64,000 nt of DNA. Source: Paraglaciecola sp030730205. Lineage in GTDB: Bacteria > Pseudomonadota > Gammaproteobacteria > Enterobacterales > Alteromonadaceae. Each line of letters opens with the position of its first letter. Position 1 is the first letter of the stretch. The notes beneath the pieces are model-generated. The model made no database searches. It was not told the origin of the DNA and worked only from the letters and a program-made list of their open reading frames with translations. The position numbers were made by a program, and so were the translations under genes. Positions 9,430-18,417 of the stretch are shown piece by piece. The stretch spans positions 124,001 to 188,000 of the forward strand of contig NZ_JBGQOM010000003.1 in NCBI RefSeq assembly GCF_052119645.1. Direction: 5' to 3'.

Positions 9430-10533
9430 TTATGGATGGCCTAGTACCTGTTTACTCATTTGCAAATCATTGCCCATATCTTCCATATTGAAAATCTGCA
9501 GGCGGGTATGGGGCTGTTTAAAATAGCGATGCAGGGCCATCATTAACTGACCATCAAAGGTGGTAAAAATATTGCCATGACCCCGATCGCCACTAATAAG
9601 TGGCTCATTGCGCTGCGTCCAGTTTCCACTGAGTTTGCCGTTGTCAGAAAAGGCAATAGAGGTGGTATAAGCCTTGGTTTTATCTTTGTTCCAGCTCGAC
9701 CATAACAGCATCAGCTGACCCGTTTTGCTCATGTAAGGCCACGGGCCATCGGATACCACTGCCTCAATGTCTTTGCCGTCAAAGCGCGTCGTTCTGGCAG
9801 TCCAGTCTGCATCCGCAGCACTAAACAAGGTAATGGGCTGACCAATGGTGCCGGACAAATCACTCGTCAGACGAATGGCTTTAAATAACCCAGCACCGGT
9901 TTGGATCCACTCCTGACAATAAATCATCCACGGCTGGCCATCTTCAATCCACAAGGTGCCATCTAAGGCCATTTCGTTGGCTGGTGTATGGCTTTGATTG
10001 CTAAACCGTTTAAACGGGCCAAGAGGCGAATCGCCCACCAAAATCTGCGAACCGCGTGTGACCATTGGCGGACGACCGTCCTGTACTTCAAGAATGTTGT
10101 GATAGTGATGGAAGGTCAGAAACAAGTAATATTTATCCTGATAATACGCCACTTCTGGTGCCCATGGTGCATGTTCACTTTGCGCCCAGCTATCAGGCTC
10201 AATGTCATAAATCAGTTTGGGTCCGTGCCAGCTGATTAAATCGTCACTCCAGTAAGCTTCTACACCGGCACGCTTATTCGGCGCATCGAGATTTTCCTGC
10301 GGGTGACCATAGTGAAAACTGTCATACACGTAATATTTTTTTGATACCGGATCGGCCAGTATCGCCGGATCGTGGATATTCAAGGTATCGATATGATGAA
10401 TGTTACGTTCAGGAACCGAAGAAGCGGGAATATTGACAGGTAATACAACAGGCTCAGAATGGGCTGATGCTAAGTGCCACACCAGCATTAAACCCCATGC
10501 ACCTAACTTTCCATAACAAGCTTTTGATTTCAT
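9430..10533 (-). CDS. GH43-type five-bladed propeller glycosidase
   Basis: This 367-residue exported protein has a signal peptide (KLGAWGLMLVWHLASA) and a five-bladed beta-propeller. IHDPAILAD carries the general-base Asp, APWAPEVAYYQDKYYLF is the second-blade motif, ALDGTLWIEDG carries the pKa-modulating Asp, and VSDGPWPY lies at the usual acid position. The family includes arabinofuranosidases, xylosidases and galactosidases; a side-chain arabinosidase or galactosidase fits the pectin context, but specificity cannot be read from sequence. The gene lies between the TonB-dependent receptor and GH42 on the same strand. Confidence 0.83.
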   Translation of the reverse strand: MKSKACYGKLGAWGLMLVWHLASAHSEPVVLPVNIPASSVPERNIHHIDTLNIHDPAILADPVSKKYYVYDSFHYGHPQENLDAPNKRAGVEAYWSDDLISWHGPKLIYDIEPDSWAQSEHAPWAPEVAYYQDKYYLFLTFHHYHNILEVQDGRPPMVTRGSQILVGDSPLGPFKRFSNQSHTPANEMALDGTLWIEDGQPWMIYCQEWIQTGAGLFKAIRLTSDLSGTIGQPITLFSAADADWTARTTRFDGKDIEAVVSDGPWPYMSKTGQLMLLWSSWNKDKTKAYTTSIAFSDNGKLSGNWTQRNEPLISGDRGHGNIFTTFDGQLMMALHRYFKQPHTRLQIFNMEDMGNDLQMSKQVLGHP

Positions 10534-10598
10534 CGGCTATCTTCAAAAACAGACCGAGCCAACATGAGTTAGGCCCGGCAGAGGGTGTTATACATTGT

Positions 10599-10623
10599 CA
10601 GCCAGCCATGAATTGGCTGGCTG
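10599..10623 (-). repeat. Intercistronic stem-loop after the TonB-dependent receptor gene
   Basis: CAGCCAGCCA (10599-10608) and TGGCTGGCTG (10614-10623) form a perfect 10-bp stem with a 5-base loop. It lies 25 bp downstream of the receptor stop codon and before GH43. No U-run follows on the transcribed strand, so it is more likely a message-stabilizing or partial termination element than a full terminator. Confidence 0.6.
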
Positions 10624-10648
10624 TTAGTAAGCGGCTGTTTTTCAACCT

Positions 10649-13636
10649 TTACAGTTTGTAGCTAAAACCAACTGAGTACTCACGACCTGCCCATTGCAAA
10701 TCTGACGAACGGCCAGGACCTGCGTTGACATGATAGACCTCACCGGTAAGGTTACGGGCATCCGCGTACACTTTCAGATTAGGCGACACGGTATAAGTCA
10801 GCTTACTGTCAAGGTAACCTGCGTCATCAACATAAGCCGGATTACCTGAACGGTCTGCCGCATTTCTTAAATATTCACTGCGGAAGTTATACGATAATTT
10901 AAAACTCCACTTTTCATTTTCATAAAAGCCAGTCAAGTTGTAACTGTCCTTAGATTGAGAGGGAAACTCCAGCTCTTCTCCGGTCAAACGGTTGAAAAGA
11001 CCAACATTGTCTGCTTCCATATAGGTGTAGTTAGCCGTTGCGCCAAGGCCATTAAAGGGTTCGGGTAACATTGAAAATACCGTAGAAGCTTGGAACTCAA
11101 GCCCTTTGGTTTTTACTCCACTACCATTCAATTTCTGACGCACATCCCACAGTCTTCCGTCACCAAAAAAGTCCACGTCAAAGCGAGTATCAGGGTCAAT
11201 GATCCAGCTAGTGATATCTTTAGTGAAGTACGCTACCGATACAATCGACTCCTCATCCGGATACCAGTTTAGCGCCAGGTCAAACTGGTTAGCGCGGTAA
11301 GGTTCAAGTGCCGGATTACCTGCCGTACAGTTATCTGGCGTATTGTCAATTTGCGCCTGAGTATTTTTACGCAAGGTACAGGTTGCATTTACGTTCATGT
11401 CAGTAATGATTGGACGCGCCATCACTTTTGCCACGCCAACATAAAACACCAGTTCGTCTGGGATCAACGAAACATTCAGGTTAAAACTGGGCAAATAATC
11501 CGTGTAGTCAGATTCAATGGTTTTACGCCCAAGAAAAAAGTCTGGATGTTCTTCATCGGGAAGAACTTGACGCGATGGGTAAGTGCCGGTGGTCTCATTA
11601 AAGATTGGATCACCATTTTCATCCAGCTCATCAACGATGACGTTAATTCGCACATTTCCGTTGGTGGCATTTTTAGTTTCTACCGCTCGTATCCCAAAGT
11701 TACCCGAGTAAGTAAAGCCCATCAGTTCGCTTTCAAAATTGGCCTGCAGATAGACTGCCTGTGTTTTTACTGAAACATCATAGTTGCCGTTTTGAACATT
11801 CAGGTCTTCACGAGTGGTATTGTCAGCAGAAACCGCCTGCAGCGCTTCCAATACCGCCGGTGAGTCCAACGCCAGCCAAGAACCTAATGAGTCAACGCTT
11901 AAATCGTAGCCTTTAAAAAACTCGTCGGTTTCAACCATTCTGCCGCCCAACAGTTCTGCCTGATCCTCAATGGTCCACACCACACCGTTGTATGCTGTGC
12001 CTACGTTGCGGTCAATGTCATAGCGGTAATTCCAGTTGGCAAATTTTTGTTCTGTTCGCTGATAACCAGAGCGCAGTAGTACCCAAAAATCAGAATCGGG
12101 AATATAGGTAACATCAACTTTACCCATGGTTTCTTCACTTTCGTCCTTAGCAGGACGGTAATCGAAGCTGGTACCACCGACATAACTATAGGGGTCGTTA
12201 ATATCGAGTTTGTTGGAGGTATCTGTTAAATCATCGGGATTGCGGATATAAGCATCGGTTAAATCCAGCGCTGACAAACCTTCGTCGTTTAAGCTGACTT
12301 TCATGTCAACCAGACCTCCGGCCCAGGCACTGACACTGCGCGAATCAATATCTTGATCAGTGGTAGAACGTGCCAATACTCCTTCTACTCTCCATGCATC
12401 GTTTCTAAATTGGAAACCCGTTTCAAACTGGGTTGATTTTTGGTCCCAGTCAAATTCTAATACTCGGTTACTGATAGATGCATTGGCAGTTTCAAAATAA
12501 CGCACGTTATGCAGGTCATCGACCACGACTGATTCGGGTTTGATCCGGGCAGTAGACTGGGTTTCGAACTGTAAGTTAATGTCTTTGGCTGTTTTATCGC
12601 GCATGTTGTAGGTATAGCTGGCATGGGCCGAGAACATGTCATTAAACGCATACTGCACCATGGCATTGGCAGATATGCGCTCTTCCTGACGCTGCCACAT
12701 ACCATAGCGGGGTAAATAAGGGTTAAAATCTAACCACTGCGCTTCACAGTTAGCTTGATTAGAACTGGTTGCACAATCGGCTTTATCAGTGACCGATGCA
12801 AAGCTTGGATCAACTACAGTTTTTTCAGGCGAGTTATCATAGTCGGCAAAACGTGCCCATTCGGTATTTCGCAAGGCATGAGTCAGCGTGGTTTTATCCG
12901 CGCCGGTCACATTCAGTAAAACACCAAAATCGTCACTGAATTTGTGTACACCGGTCAGGTTGAATTTAGGCATAACGTCACCAATCAAATCGTTATACTG
13001 GCCTTCGCCTGACACCGAGAAAAAATCTTCTTTAAATTCGTTAGGCTTACGGGTATTAACTTGAATTGTACCGCCTATACCGCCTTCGGTCAGACGTGCT
13101 TCAGAGCCTTTAATTACGTCCAAAGATTTAACTAATTCAGAGGCCATATCACGGAAATCGACCGCGCGTGATCCGCCCATACCCAAGGCACCGACACTAT
13201 TCACTTCAACGCGTAACAATTGTGGGTCAACACCACGGATACTGACAGACGCACCTTCGCCCTGATCCCGGGCTAGCTGAATACCGGGAATGCGCTGTAA
13301 TGCTTCTGCTACGTTTTTATCTGGAAATTCACCGATATCTTCAGCCACCAAAGAATCCTGCATGGTTCCGGCTTGTTTTTTACGATCCAGCGCACTGCGC
13401 TGACTAAACCGAATACCGGTGACTTCAATCACTTCAGTTTCTTCTTTGCTTTGCTCAGCAGAGGTTTGACTGGTAACTGCAGTCGTTTCTTGTGCATAAG
13501 CCGAATTTGCAGCAAGGGCTCCAAATGTCGCCGTTGCAAAAAGAATCGAAGTAATGTGACTCGCAATTGCCTTTCTAGTAAAGGGGATTAAAGGACTTTG
13601 CGAGCCTAGGGCAATACGCTGCTTGATGTGTGTCAT
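10649..13636 (-). CDS. TonB-dependent receptor for oligosaccharide uptake
   Basis: This 995-residue outer-membrane receptor imports large substrates using TonB energy. It has a signal peptide cleaved near AYA (residue 48), a TonB-box-like EVIEVTG at ~68-74, a plug domain (~80-200: VAEALQRIPGIQ, GASVSIRGVDP, GGIGGTIQVNTRKP) and a 22-strand-type barrel with many Asn/Asp-rich extracellular loops, ending in the outer-membrane C-terminal signature (FSYKL). The plug sequence is typical of the carbohydrate TonB-dependent receptors of Alteromonadales and Xanthomonas/Caulobacter. It is the first gene of the operon that continues into GH43, GH42 and rhaM, so its substrate is probably rhamnogalacturonan-derived oligosaccharides. 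AGAGG upstream supports the start at 13636. Phased CAATCA boxes lie ~115 bp further upstream. Confidence 0.93.
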   Translation of the reverse strand: MTHIKQRIALGSQSPLIPFTRKAIASHITSILFATATFGALAANSAYAQETTAVTSQTSAEQSKEETEVIEVTGIRFSQRSALDRKKQAGTMQDSLVAEDIGEFPDKNVAEALQRIPGIQLARDQGEGASVSIRGVDPQLLRVEVNSVGALGMGGSRAVDFRDMASELVKSLDVIKGSEARLTEGGIGGTIQVNTRKPNEFKEDFFSVSGEGQYNDLIGDVMPKFNLTGVHKFSDDFGVLLNVTGADKTTLTHALRNTEWARFADYDNSPEKTVVDPSFASVTDKADCATSSNQANCEAQWLDFNPYLPRYGMWQRQEERISANAMVQYAFNDMFSAHASYTYNMRDKTAKDINLQFETQSTARIKPESVVVDDLHNVRYFETANASISNRVLEFDWDQKSTQFETGFQFRNDAWRVEGVLARSTTDQDIDSRSVSAWAGGLVDMKVSLNDEGLSALDLTDAYIRNPDDLTDTSNKLDINDPYSYVGGTSFDYRPAKDESEETMGKVDVTYIPDSDFWVLLRSGYQRTEQKFANWNYRYDIDRNVGTAYNGVVWTIEDQAELLGGRMVETDEFFKGYDLSVDSLGSWLALDSPAVLEALQAVSADNTTREDLNVQNGNYDVSVKTQAVYLQANFESELMGFTYSGNFGIRAVETKNATNGNVRINVIVDELDENGDPIFNETTGTYPSRQVLPDEEHPDFFLGRKTIESDYTDYLPSFNLNVSLIPDELVFYVGVAKVMARPIITDMNVNATCTLRKNTQAQIDNTPDNCTAGNPALEPYRANQFDLALNWYPDEESIVSVAYFTKDITSWIIDPDTRFDVDFFGDGRLWDVRQKLNGSGVKTKGLEFQASTVFSMLPEPFNGLGATANYTYMEADNVGLFNRLTGEELEFPSQSKDSYNLTGFYENEKWSFKLSYNFRSEYLRNAADRSGNPAYVDDAGYLDSKLTYTVSPNLKVYADARNLTGEVYHVNAGPGRSSDLQWAGREYSVGFSYKL

Positions 13637-13741
13637 TGTCGCCTCTGTGATGTTAGCAGGTTGGGTTAATTGTTATTTACAAAATACGATTGTTAATATT
13701 TTGTTTACAGGGCGTATCCTAATTGCCCTAAATGTCAACGT

Positions 13742-13787
13742 CAACAACAATCAATCATTAGCAATCATTAACAGCCATTAATAATCA
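13742..13787 (-). promoter_or_regulatory. Phased CAATCA-type operator array upstream of the receptor gene
   Basis: Half-sites start at 13742 (CAACAA), 13752 (CAATCA), 13762 (CAATCA), 13772 (CAGCCA) and 13782 (TAATCA), each exactly 10 bp apart. The array lies 106-151 bp before the receptor start codon. The same spacing and core recur at 375, 16502, 26356 and 29036. Regulation by the local DeoR-type protein is inference. Confidence 0.55.
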
Positions 13788-13828
13788 CTAAGTTCATATA
13801 TGAATATTGTTTTTCTCGATGGTCTGGT

Positions 13829-13838
13829 TAAACGTTTA
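13829..13838. promoter_or_regulatory. TAAACGTTTA palindrome
   Basis: This is a perfect 10-bp palindrome with a central CG, of the kind bound by LacI-family repressors. It lies between the receptor promoter region and the end of the downstream gene. It occurs only once here and no LacI-family gene is in the window, so it could be chance. Confidence 0.2.
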
Positions 13839-13905
13839 CATGCGTCGAGAAAGTCTGAAACGCCTTTACCAACAGGGTTTAAGCCAGAAATTAACACCTT
13901 AACCG

Positions 13906-13934
13906 AGGTCATTTTGACGACGACAAAATGACCT
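13906..13934 (-). terminator. Stem-loop downstream of the sugar isomerase-like gene
   Basis: AGGTCATTTTG (13906-13916) and CAAAATGACCT (13924-13934) form a perfect 11-bp stem with a 7-base loop, ~30 bp after the stop codon of the minus-strand gene at 13963. No clear U-run follows, so termination efficiency is uncertain. It separates that operon from the receptor promoter. Confidence 0.5.
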
Positions 13935-13962
13935 TCGTTGACATTTGGCTTGAGGGAAGTGA

Positions 13963-14805
13963 TTAGTCTTGTGCGAGGCTGTGGAGCAAGGTCATTATTT
14001 TTTCGACATTTTCAGGGTGAGTACTTTCTAATATGGTATGAATAAAAGGCTTACGTTTTTTTATTAAGTTAATTAAATGTTGATGATTCATTAGACCAGT
14101 ACCAGAGGGTAAGTCACCGGATTTTAAACCATCCACCAGCACAAAATCTTTACAGTGAATGGCAACGATACGCTCACCAAACAATTCAAAGGCTTGGTCC
14201 ATCAACTGTTCTTGTTGTGCACATTCTTCAAGCGGAAAAAAGTTAACGGGGTCATAGATTATTTGCACATTAGGGGAGTTAACCAAGTCCAGCATTCGCA
14301 CCATCTTGGCATACGAGTGAACCACATGATGATGGGCCACGCCTTCAATACCCACAATACTGCCGTATTTTTCAGCGGTAATCGCTAGGCGTTTTACCGA
14401 TGCAACCAACTCCAAGAACGCTTCTTCACTTTGGCTATCAGGGTGATAAGTACAATCGGCATTACGCGAGCCTGTTTCGGTACCCACAATGGCACAACCA
14501 AAATCACGGGCAAAACGCAGGTGCTCTTCAAAGCGCTGCAGTGACAGCTCTTTAATAACTGGATCAGGATGAATCGGATTAATATAACAGCCCAGCACCG
14601 CTATATTAATACCTTGTGCGGCAAAGGCATCACGCACATGATTAGCCAAGCCTGGGCTAAGTTGACCCGGCTGCTCACCAATAAAAGGAAAGGACTTAGC
14701 GAGGGCTAATTGAATACAAGAGGGGCCGAATGGGGCGAGTTTTGCAGCAATTTCAGTAGGTGTGCCTTGGCCATAATCATGGGCGCGTAATCCGATATTA
14801 AGCAT
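13963..14805 (-). CDS. Sugar phosphate isomerase/epimerase family TIM-barrel protein
   Basis: This 280-residue protein of the xylose-isomerase-like TIM-barrel family is cytoplasmic by its lack of a signal peptide. Metal-ligand-type positions are visible in VGTETGSRN, GIEGVAHHHVVHS, IIYDPVNFF, AIHCKDF and HTILESTHPE. The family covers isomerases, epimerases and related enzymes; the exact substrate cannot be told from sequence. It lies 71 bp after the tandem esterase gene on the same strand and probably acts on a monosaccharide released by this locus. Confidence 0.72.
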   Translation of the reverse strand: MLNIGLRAHDYGQGTPTEIAAKLAPFGPSCIQLALAKSFPFIGEQPGQLSPGLANHVRDAFAAQGINIAVLGCYINPIHPDPVIKELSLQRFEEHLRFARDFGCAIVGTETGSRNADCTYHPDSQSEEAFLELVASVKRLAITAEKYGSIVGIEGVAHHHVVHSYAKMVRMLDLVNSPNVQIIYDPVNFFPLEECAQQEQLMDQAFELFGERIVAIHCKDFVLVDGLKSGDLPSGTGLMNHQHLINLIKKRKPFIHTILESTHPENVEKIMTLLHSLAQD

Positions 14806-14876
14806 AACAATATTCTTCCAAAGTGATGCAGGGCAGCAACCACCTGCTTACCCTGAAATATAAGTGAGTTTTAGGG

Positions 14877-16421
14877 CTAGCGTCCTAAGATGAAGTGCAG
14901 CTCTTTCGCTACCGTTGCCGCAGTCAGTTTGGCACCCGCCTCACTGGTATGCGTATGTTTGTCAGCAAACAGGGGCGCGACATTAGCCTGACCTAATACG
15001 TCATATTGCTGGGCGATAAGGCTGTGTAAATCGATAAACAGAGTGCCACTTTGCCGTGCTACTTGCTGCGCCCATTGGGGATAGCTATTGACTGCTCGGT
15101 CAATGCGCGGTGCATCATCTTGAAATATTTTACGTGGTACGGGCGAGCAAATAATCGGGGTAATTCCTAGTGCACGCGCCTCGCCTATCATTTTTCGTAA
15201 ATACCAGCCATAACTATGCACGGTTTCAACGTCACCCGTAACCAGGTTATTAATCACTTCAAATTCAAAGCCAAGGCCTTTGATCGTGCCCCGTGCACGT
15301 TTATCGTCATTTAGCGGCGCATTGTCGTTATGCCCAAATTGAATGAGTACATAGTCACCCGGCTTCATCATATTTAAAGCCCGTTGCCAGTGACCGCCTG
15401 TCACAAAAGTACGACTACTGAGACCACCAATTGCCCGATTAACCAGGTTGAACTGTTTGTCACTAATGTGCTCTTTGATAAAATCTCCCCAGCCCCACTC
15501 GCCGTTAGCACCATCTCCGGCACCATTGCGCACGGTAGAATCACCTACCATAAAAATGCTCGGTAAATGAGCATTGGTCACAAAAGGTTGGCGTAACCAC
15601 GTATATTGCGCAGCTGCGACGTTGCGGCCCAATTCTGAATACCACTGGTCATCTAAGGTAGGTTTTAGCCCTTTTAACGCAGCGATAATGGTCGATGCAT
15701 GTAACTCGGCGCCAAGGGCATTAAAATGGGTATGGTCTTTGGTGTACAGTGCAGCGGTTTGTTCCATGCCCATAGCTTCAAGTGCGTCAGCAACCGGATT
15801 GCTTACGTCAATAAACGCAGTGTCTAACTCCCATGATAATTGATACATCCAGCCACCGTATTGACCTGAACCGCGTTCGATACGACCTTGTTGCCAGATA
15901 TTTCGAGCCGTAAGCGACAATAAAATAGGCGTAGCATGTTTGGCTTTTACCTCTGCCACCATTTGGCGTATATAGTGGCCAAAGGTATAGACCCTCTCAT
16001 CTTGTTTGCTCAGCAAATTATGAATATCTACACTCTCATCACCAAGACCCGGCAAGGTACCTCGCGCGCGACTATCGTCATTCACTGCACTGGCATCGTT
16101 ATGGCCAAACTGAATTAACACCACATCGCCAGGCTGCACATCGTCAATCAGCTTTTGCCACAAACCCTCGCTAATAAACGTGCGCGTACTGCGGCCACCC
16201 CGCGCGCGGTTATCCACTTTAACCACACTACTGTCCAAGTACTTATCCAATACGGCTGCCCAGCCCTGATGCTGCGGATCGTTATAAGTGGCCGCCGTTG
16301 AATCACCCGCCACAAAGATAGTATGAGGCTGCCATGCGGGCTTTGGCTGCTCAGCCCATGCCAGATTAATCAGGCATAACAAACTTACGGCAACAATAAA
16401 TGGGGCAAAAAAACGCGGCAT
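14877..16421 (-). CDS. Tandem double-domain SGNH esterase (CE12, rhamnogalacturonan acetylesterase-like)
   Basis: This 514-residue exported protein (signal peptide ending LINLAWA) contains two complete SGNH hydrolase domains in tandem. Domain 1 (~33-250) has GDST (Ser41), NRARGGRST, GHND (106-109) and DHTH (Asp229, His232). Domain 2 (~287-510) has GDST (Ser295), NRAIGGLSSRT, GHND (363-366) and DKHTH (487-491), where the spacing between Asp and the catalytic His is one residue longer than usual. CE12 enzymes deacetylate rhamnogalacturonan. The two domains may differ in regiospecificity. It is followed by the sugar isomerase-like gene and preceded by phased TGATT boxes. Confidence 0.87.
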   Translation of the reverse strand: MPRFFAPFIVAVSLLCLINLAWAEQPKPAWQPHTIFVAGDSTAATYNDPQHQGWAAVLDKYLDSSVVKVDNRARGGRSTRTFISEGLWQKLIDDVQPGDVVLIQFGHNDASAVNDDSRARGTLPGLGDESVDIHNLLSKQDERVYTFGHYIRQMVAEVKAKHATPILLSLTARNIWQQGRIERGSGQYGGWMYQLSWELDTAFIDVSNPVADALEAMGMEQTAALYTKDHTHFNALGAELHASTIIAALKGLKPTLDDQWYSELGRNVAAAQYTWLRQPFVTNAHLPSIFMVGDSTVRNGAGDGANGEWGWGDFIKEHISDKQFNLVNRAIGGLSSRTFVTGGHWQRALNMMKPGDYVLIQFGHNDNAPLNDDKRARGTIKGLGFEFEVINNLVTGDVETVHSYGWYLRKMIGEARALGITPIICSPVPRKIFQDDAPRIDRAVNSYPQWAQQVARQSGTLFIDLHSLIAQQYDVLGQANVAPLFADKHTHTSEAGAKLTAATVAKELHFILGR

Positions 16422-16885
16422 ATATTTTACTCTCGATTAAGCCTGTTAAAACGTAACACTCGGCATATAAAGCCACCAGGCTGGATGAAAATTCACAATA
16501 ATGATTATTTTTGATTGTATATGAGTGAAAGTGCCGATTCAACACTGTTATTACAAACTTGTTAACAGGGTAAGAAAAAGTTAAATAGAATTGATGCAAC
16601 ACATCTTATGCTGCGTTAGATGCAGTTAAGTCAGTCATATCAACACAAAAGTACAGATGGGGTGCTGAATGAACTCAGTAAAACTAGTGGTGATTGCGCG
16701 TGTTTTTGTTAATTGGAATGATGATGAAACGTAGGGAATAGATAAGCAAAATCACTTTTTCTATACATCAAAACGGTGACATGTATAAAAAAACGCCGAA
16801 GCCCACCGTTATCTGGCTGAGCTTTCAGGCTAGGTCATTGCTGCAAAGCAATAGGCAATAGCCAGTGCCGAACTGCGCTAAGAGG
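16422..16885. other. Gene-free region between the tandem esterase and the HNH cassette
   Basis: No gene is supported. It holds the upstream region of the tandem esterase with phased boxes at 16502-16517. It also holds an inverted repeat TATACAT/ATGTATA near 16763-16788, and a small stem ATTGCT/AGCAAT near 16838-16853. It marks the left boundary of the nuclease cassette; no direct repeat shared with the right boundary was noticed. Confidence 0.5.
16502..16517 (-). promoter_or_regulatory. Phased CAATCA-type boxes upstream of the tandem esterase gene
   Basis: TGATTA (16502) and TGATTG (16512) are the reverse complements of TAATCA and CAATCA and are 10 bp apart. A weaker TGAGTG follows at 16522. 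They lie ~80 bp before the start codon of the esterase and match the boxes of the other locus promoters. Confidence 0.45.
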
Positions 16886-18406
16886 TCACTCAACTATGCC
16901 CTTTAATCTTGCTAAGGTTCGCATACTCTCGGTGGCTGGTAGTGGCGCATAATCGGGGTTTTTGGCAATCAATAGATACTCACCTTCGGCGACTTTTTTA
17001 ACATCACGCAACAGGTATTGATCATCGCCACTTTGATCTTGATTTTCGATAACCACGGTGCAATTTTGCAACGAGCCTGCGCTGACTGGGCTGATCAGTT
17101 CTAGCAATAATAATTGGCCATCCTCAATCGGGTTTTTACCACCGTTCATCGAATTACCGCTAGCACGGGCTAAAAAATGCTTTTGCGGGTTGAGCTCGCC
17201 ATGCCCTATTGGCGCGACACACTGCTCAGCATCGCTGGCATCGCCTGTTTTAAAATGCCCACAAGCGATTTTGATATTTGGGTAATAGCTAAGGAGTACA
17301 GCCCCATCGTTATCAGCAGTTTCAAGACTGTCGTTGGCCGCCGTTATAGTTGTAGTATTGGGTACAGCGGTTTGAATGACCGCTGAGCCGCTACTAGCAA
17401 GCACAAATTGTGCTTTGTTTAACCACAGTTTGGCACCGTTAACTTGCGCCACCGAATAGGCCCAGTCGCTAACAGCCAACGATTTTTTGACATCGCAGTA
17501 AAAGTAAGCGCTTAGTTCGGTATTTAACAGCGCCGCATGTTTAACCAAGTTTTGTTCTTGCCAATTATCACGATGAACGCGCGCCGCTAAATGGTCGCGC
17601 TTACTGTTATTGCATGCGCTGTGAGCCGCCACAAAATTATGACCAAGATCAGTAGAGTAACGGGCAAAGGGAATAAAATGGTCAACCTCCGTTTGCTTTA
17701 AATTTAAGGGTTTATGACAATAAAAACATTGGCCTCGCTGGATTTCGATTAGTACTGGACGAGCTTTGTTGAGCGCGTTGCGGTCAAGCCCAAACAAGAA
17801 ATCATGAAGCTGGCTTTGTGCGCCTAACACTTGCTGATTTTCTTTGATATTTTGAATTTTTTGCAGCCAAGCATTTTTAGTCAGATGCACCACCAAGTCA
17901 TAAAAACGGCGAAACGAGTACGCTATACCAGCATTGAGTTTAATAAACTTGCTGTTGTTGGTGTGCGGATACAAAAAACATTCTGCCTGTTTGGATAAAA
18001 TTTGCAAACGCCACAAGGGCCCAGTTTTAATGGTTGTCAGCGTAGCGCGATAAATCTGTGGCCAGTAAGCACTTTGTTTTAGTTGACGAATATTGCGGAT
18101 ATTATTTTGCTGGCTCTCATATAACACGCTGATTACTTTAGACTGCCTACCACTATTTTGTTTTAACAAGCCGCCATCGCCACTTTTTGCAGGGGAAAAT
18201 GGCGCTGCATGATGCCAGTAAAGCACAATAAACTTATCGACTAATTCATCTAAGGTAATCACTAACTCACTGTTTGAATCTTGCAGCGGGTGTTCAATAC
18301 ACATGTCGGCAATGGCGTGCAGCAGTGCAAATTTATAGGTTGCAGCAAAATCGCCTTCTGCCAGCATGCGCTGAATGTAGGCAATAAAATCGAGTTGTTG
18401 CTGCAT
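16886..18406 (-). CDS. HNH endonuclease fused to a LexA/UmuD-like (S24) C-terminal domain
   Basis: This 506-residue protein has three parts. The N-terminal ~200 residues are helical and not recognised beyond similarity in style to defence-type HNH proteins. An HNH domain follows at ~225-275: Cys227 and Cys230 (CFYC), VDHFIP with His243, Asn257, and SACNNSKRD with Cys265. The C-terminal ~130 residues look like an S24 peptidase: a Cys-Gly pair at 382-383 (IACGHF), GNSM with Ser419, then IEDGQLLLLEL and a final AKNPDYAPL. The Cys-to-Ser distance of 37 residues is close to that of UmuD and LexA, but the expected general-base Lys appears to be Arg467. The gene follows the methyltransferase by ~10 bp, or 2 bp if the GTG at 18415 is used. 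It probably cuts nucleic acid; control by damage-induced self-cleavage is hypothesis. Confidence 0.75.
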   Translation of the reverse strand: MQQQLDFIAYIQRMLAEGDFAATYKFALLHAIADMCIEHPLQDSNSELVITLDELVDKFIVLYWHHAAPFSPAKSGDGGLLKQNSGRQSKVISVLYESQQNNIRNIRQLKQSAYWPQIYRATLTTIKTGPLWRLQILSKQAECFLYPHTNNSKFIKLNAGIAYSFRRFYDLVVHLTKNAWLQKIQNIKENQQVLGAQSQLHDFLFGLDRNALNKARPVLIEIQRGQCFYCHKPLNLKQTEVDHFIPFARYSTDLGHNFVAAHSACNNSKRDHLAARVHRDNWQEQNLVKHAALLNTELSAYFYCDVKKSLAVSDWAYSVAQVNGAKLWLNKAQFVLASSGSAVIQTAVPNTTTITAANDSLETADNDGAVLLSYYPNIKIACGHFKTGDASDAEQCVAPIGHGELNPQKHFLARASGNSMNGGKNPIEDGQLLLLELISPVSAGSLQNCTVVIENQDQSGDDQYLLRDVKKVAEGEYLLIAKNPDYAPLPATESMRTLARLKGIVE

Positions 18407-18417
18407 GCCCGCCACGT

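Noticed and set aside
9430..10533. Apparent loss of the catalytic Glu in GH43 (SDGPW instead of EGP)
   Set aside because: I recall GH43 members of this subfamily with DGP at that place, so it is probably normal rather than a defect; an alignment would be needed to claim inactivation.
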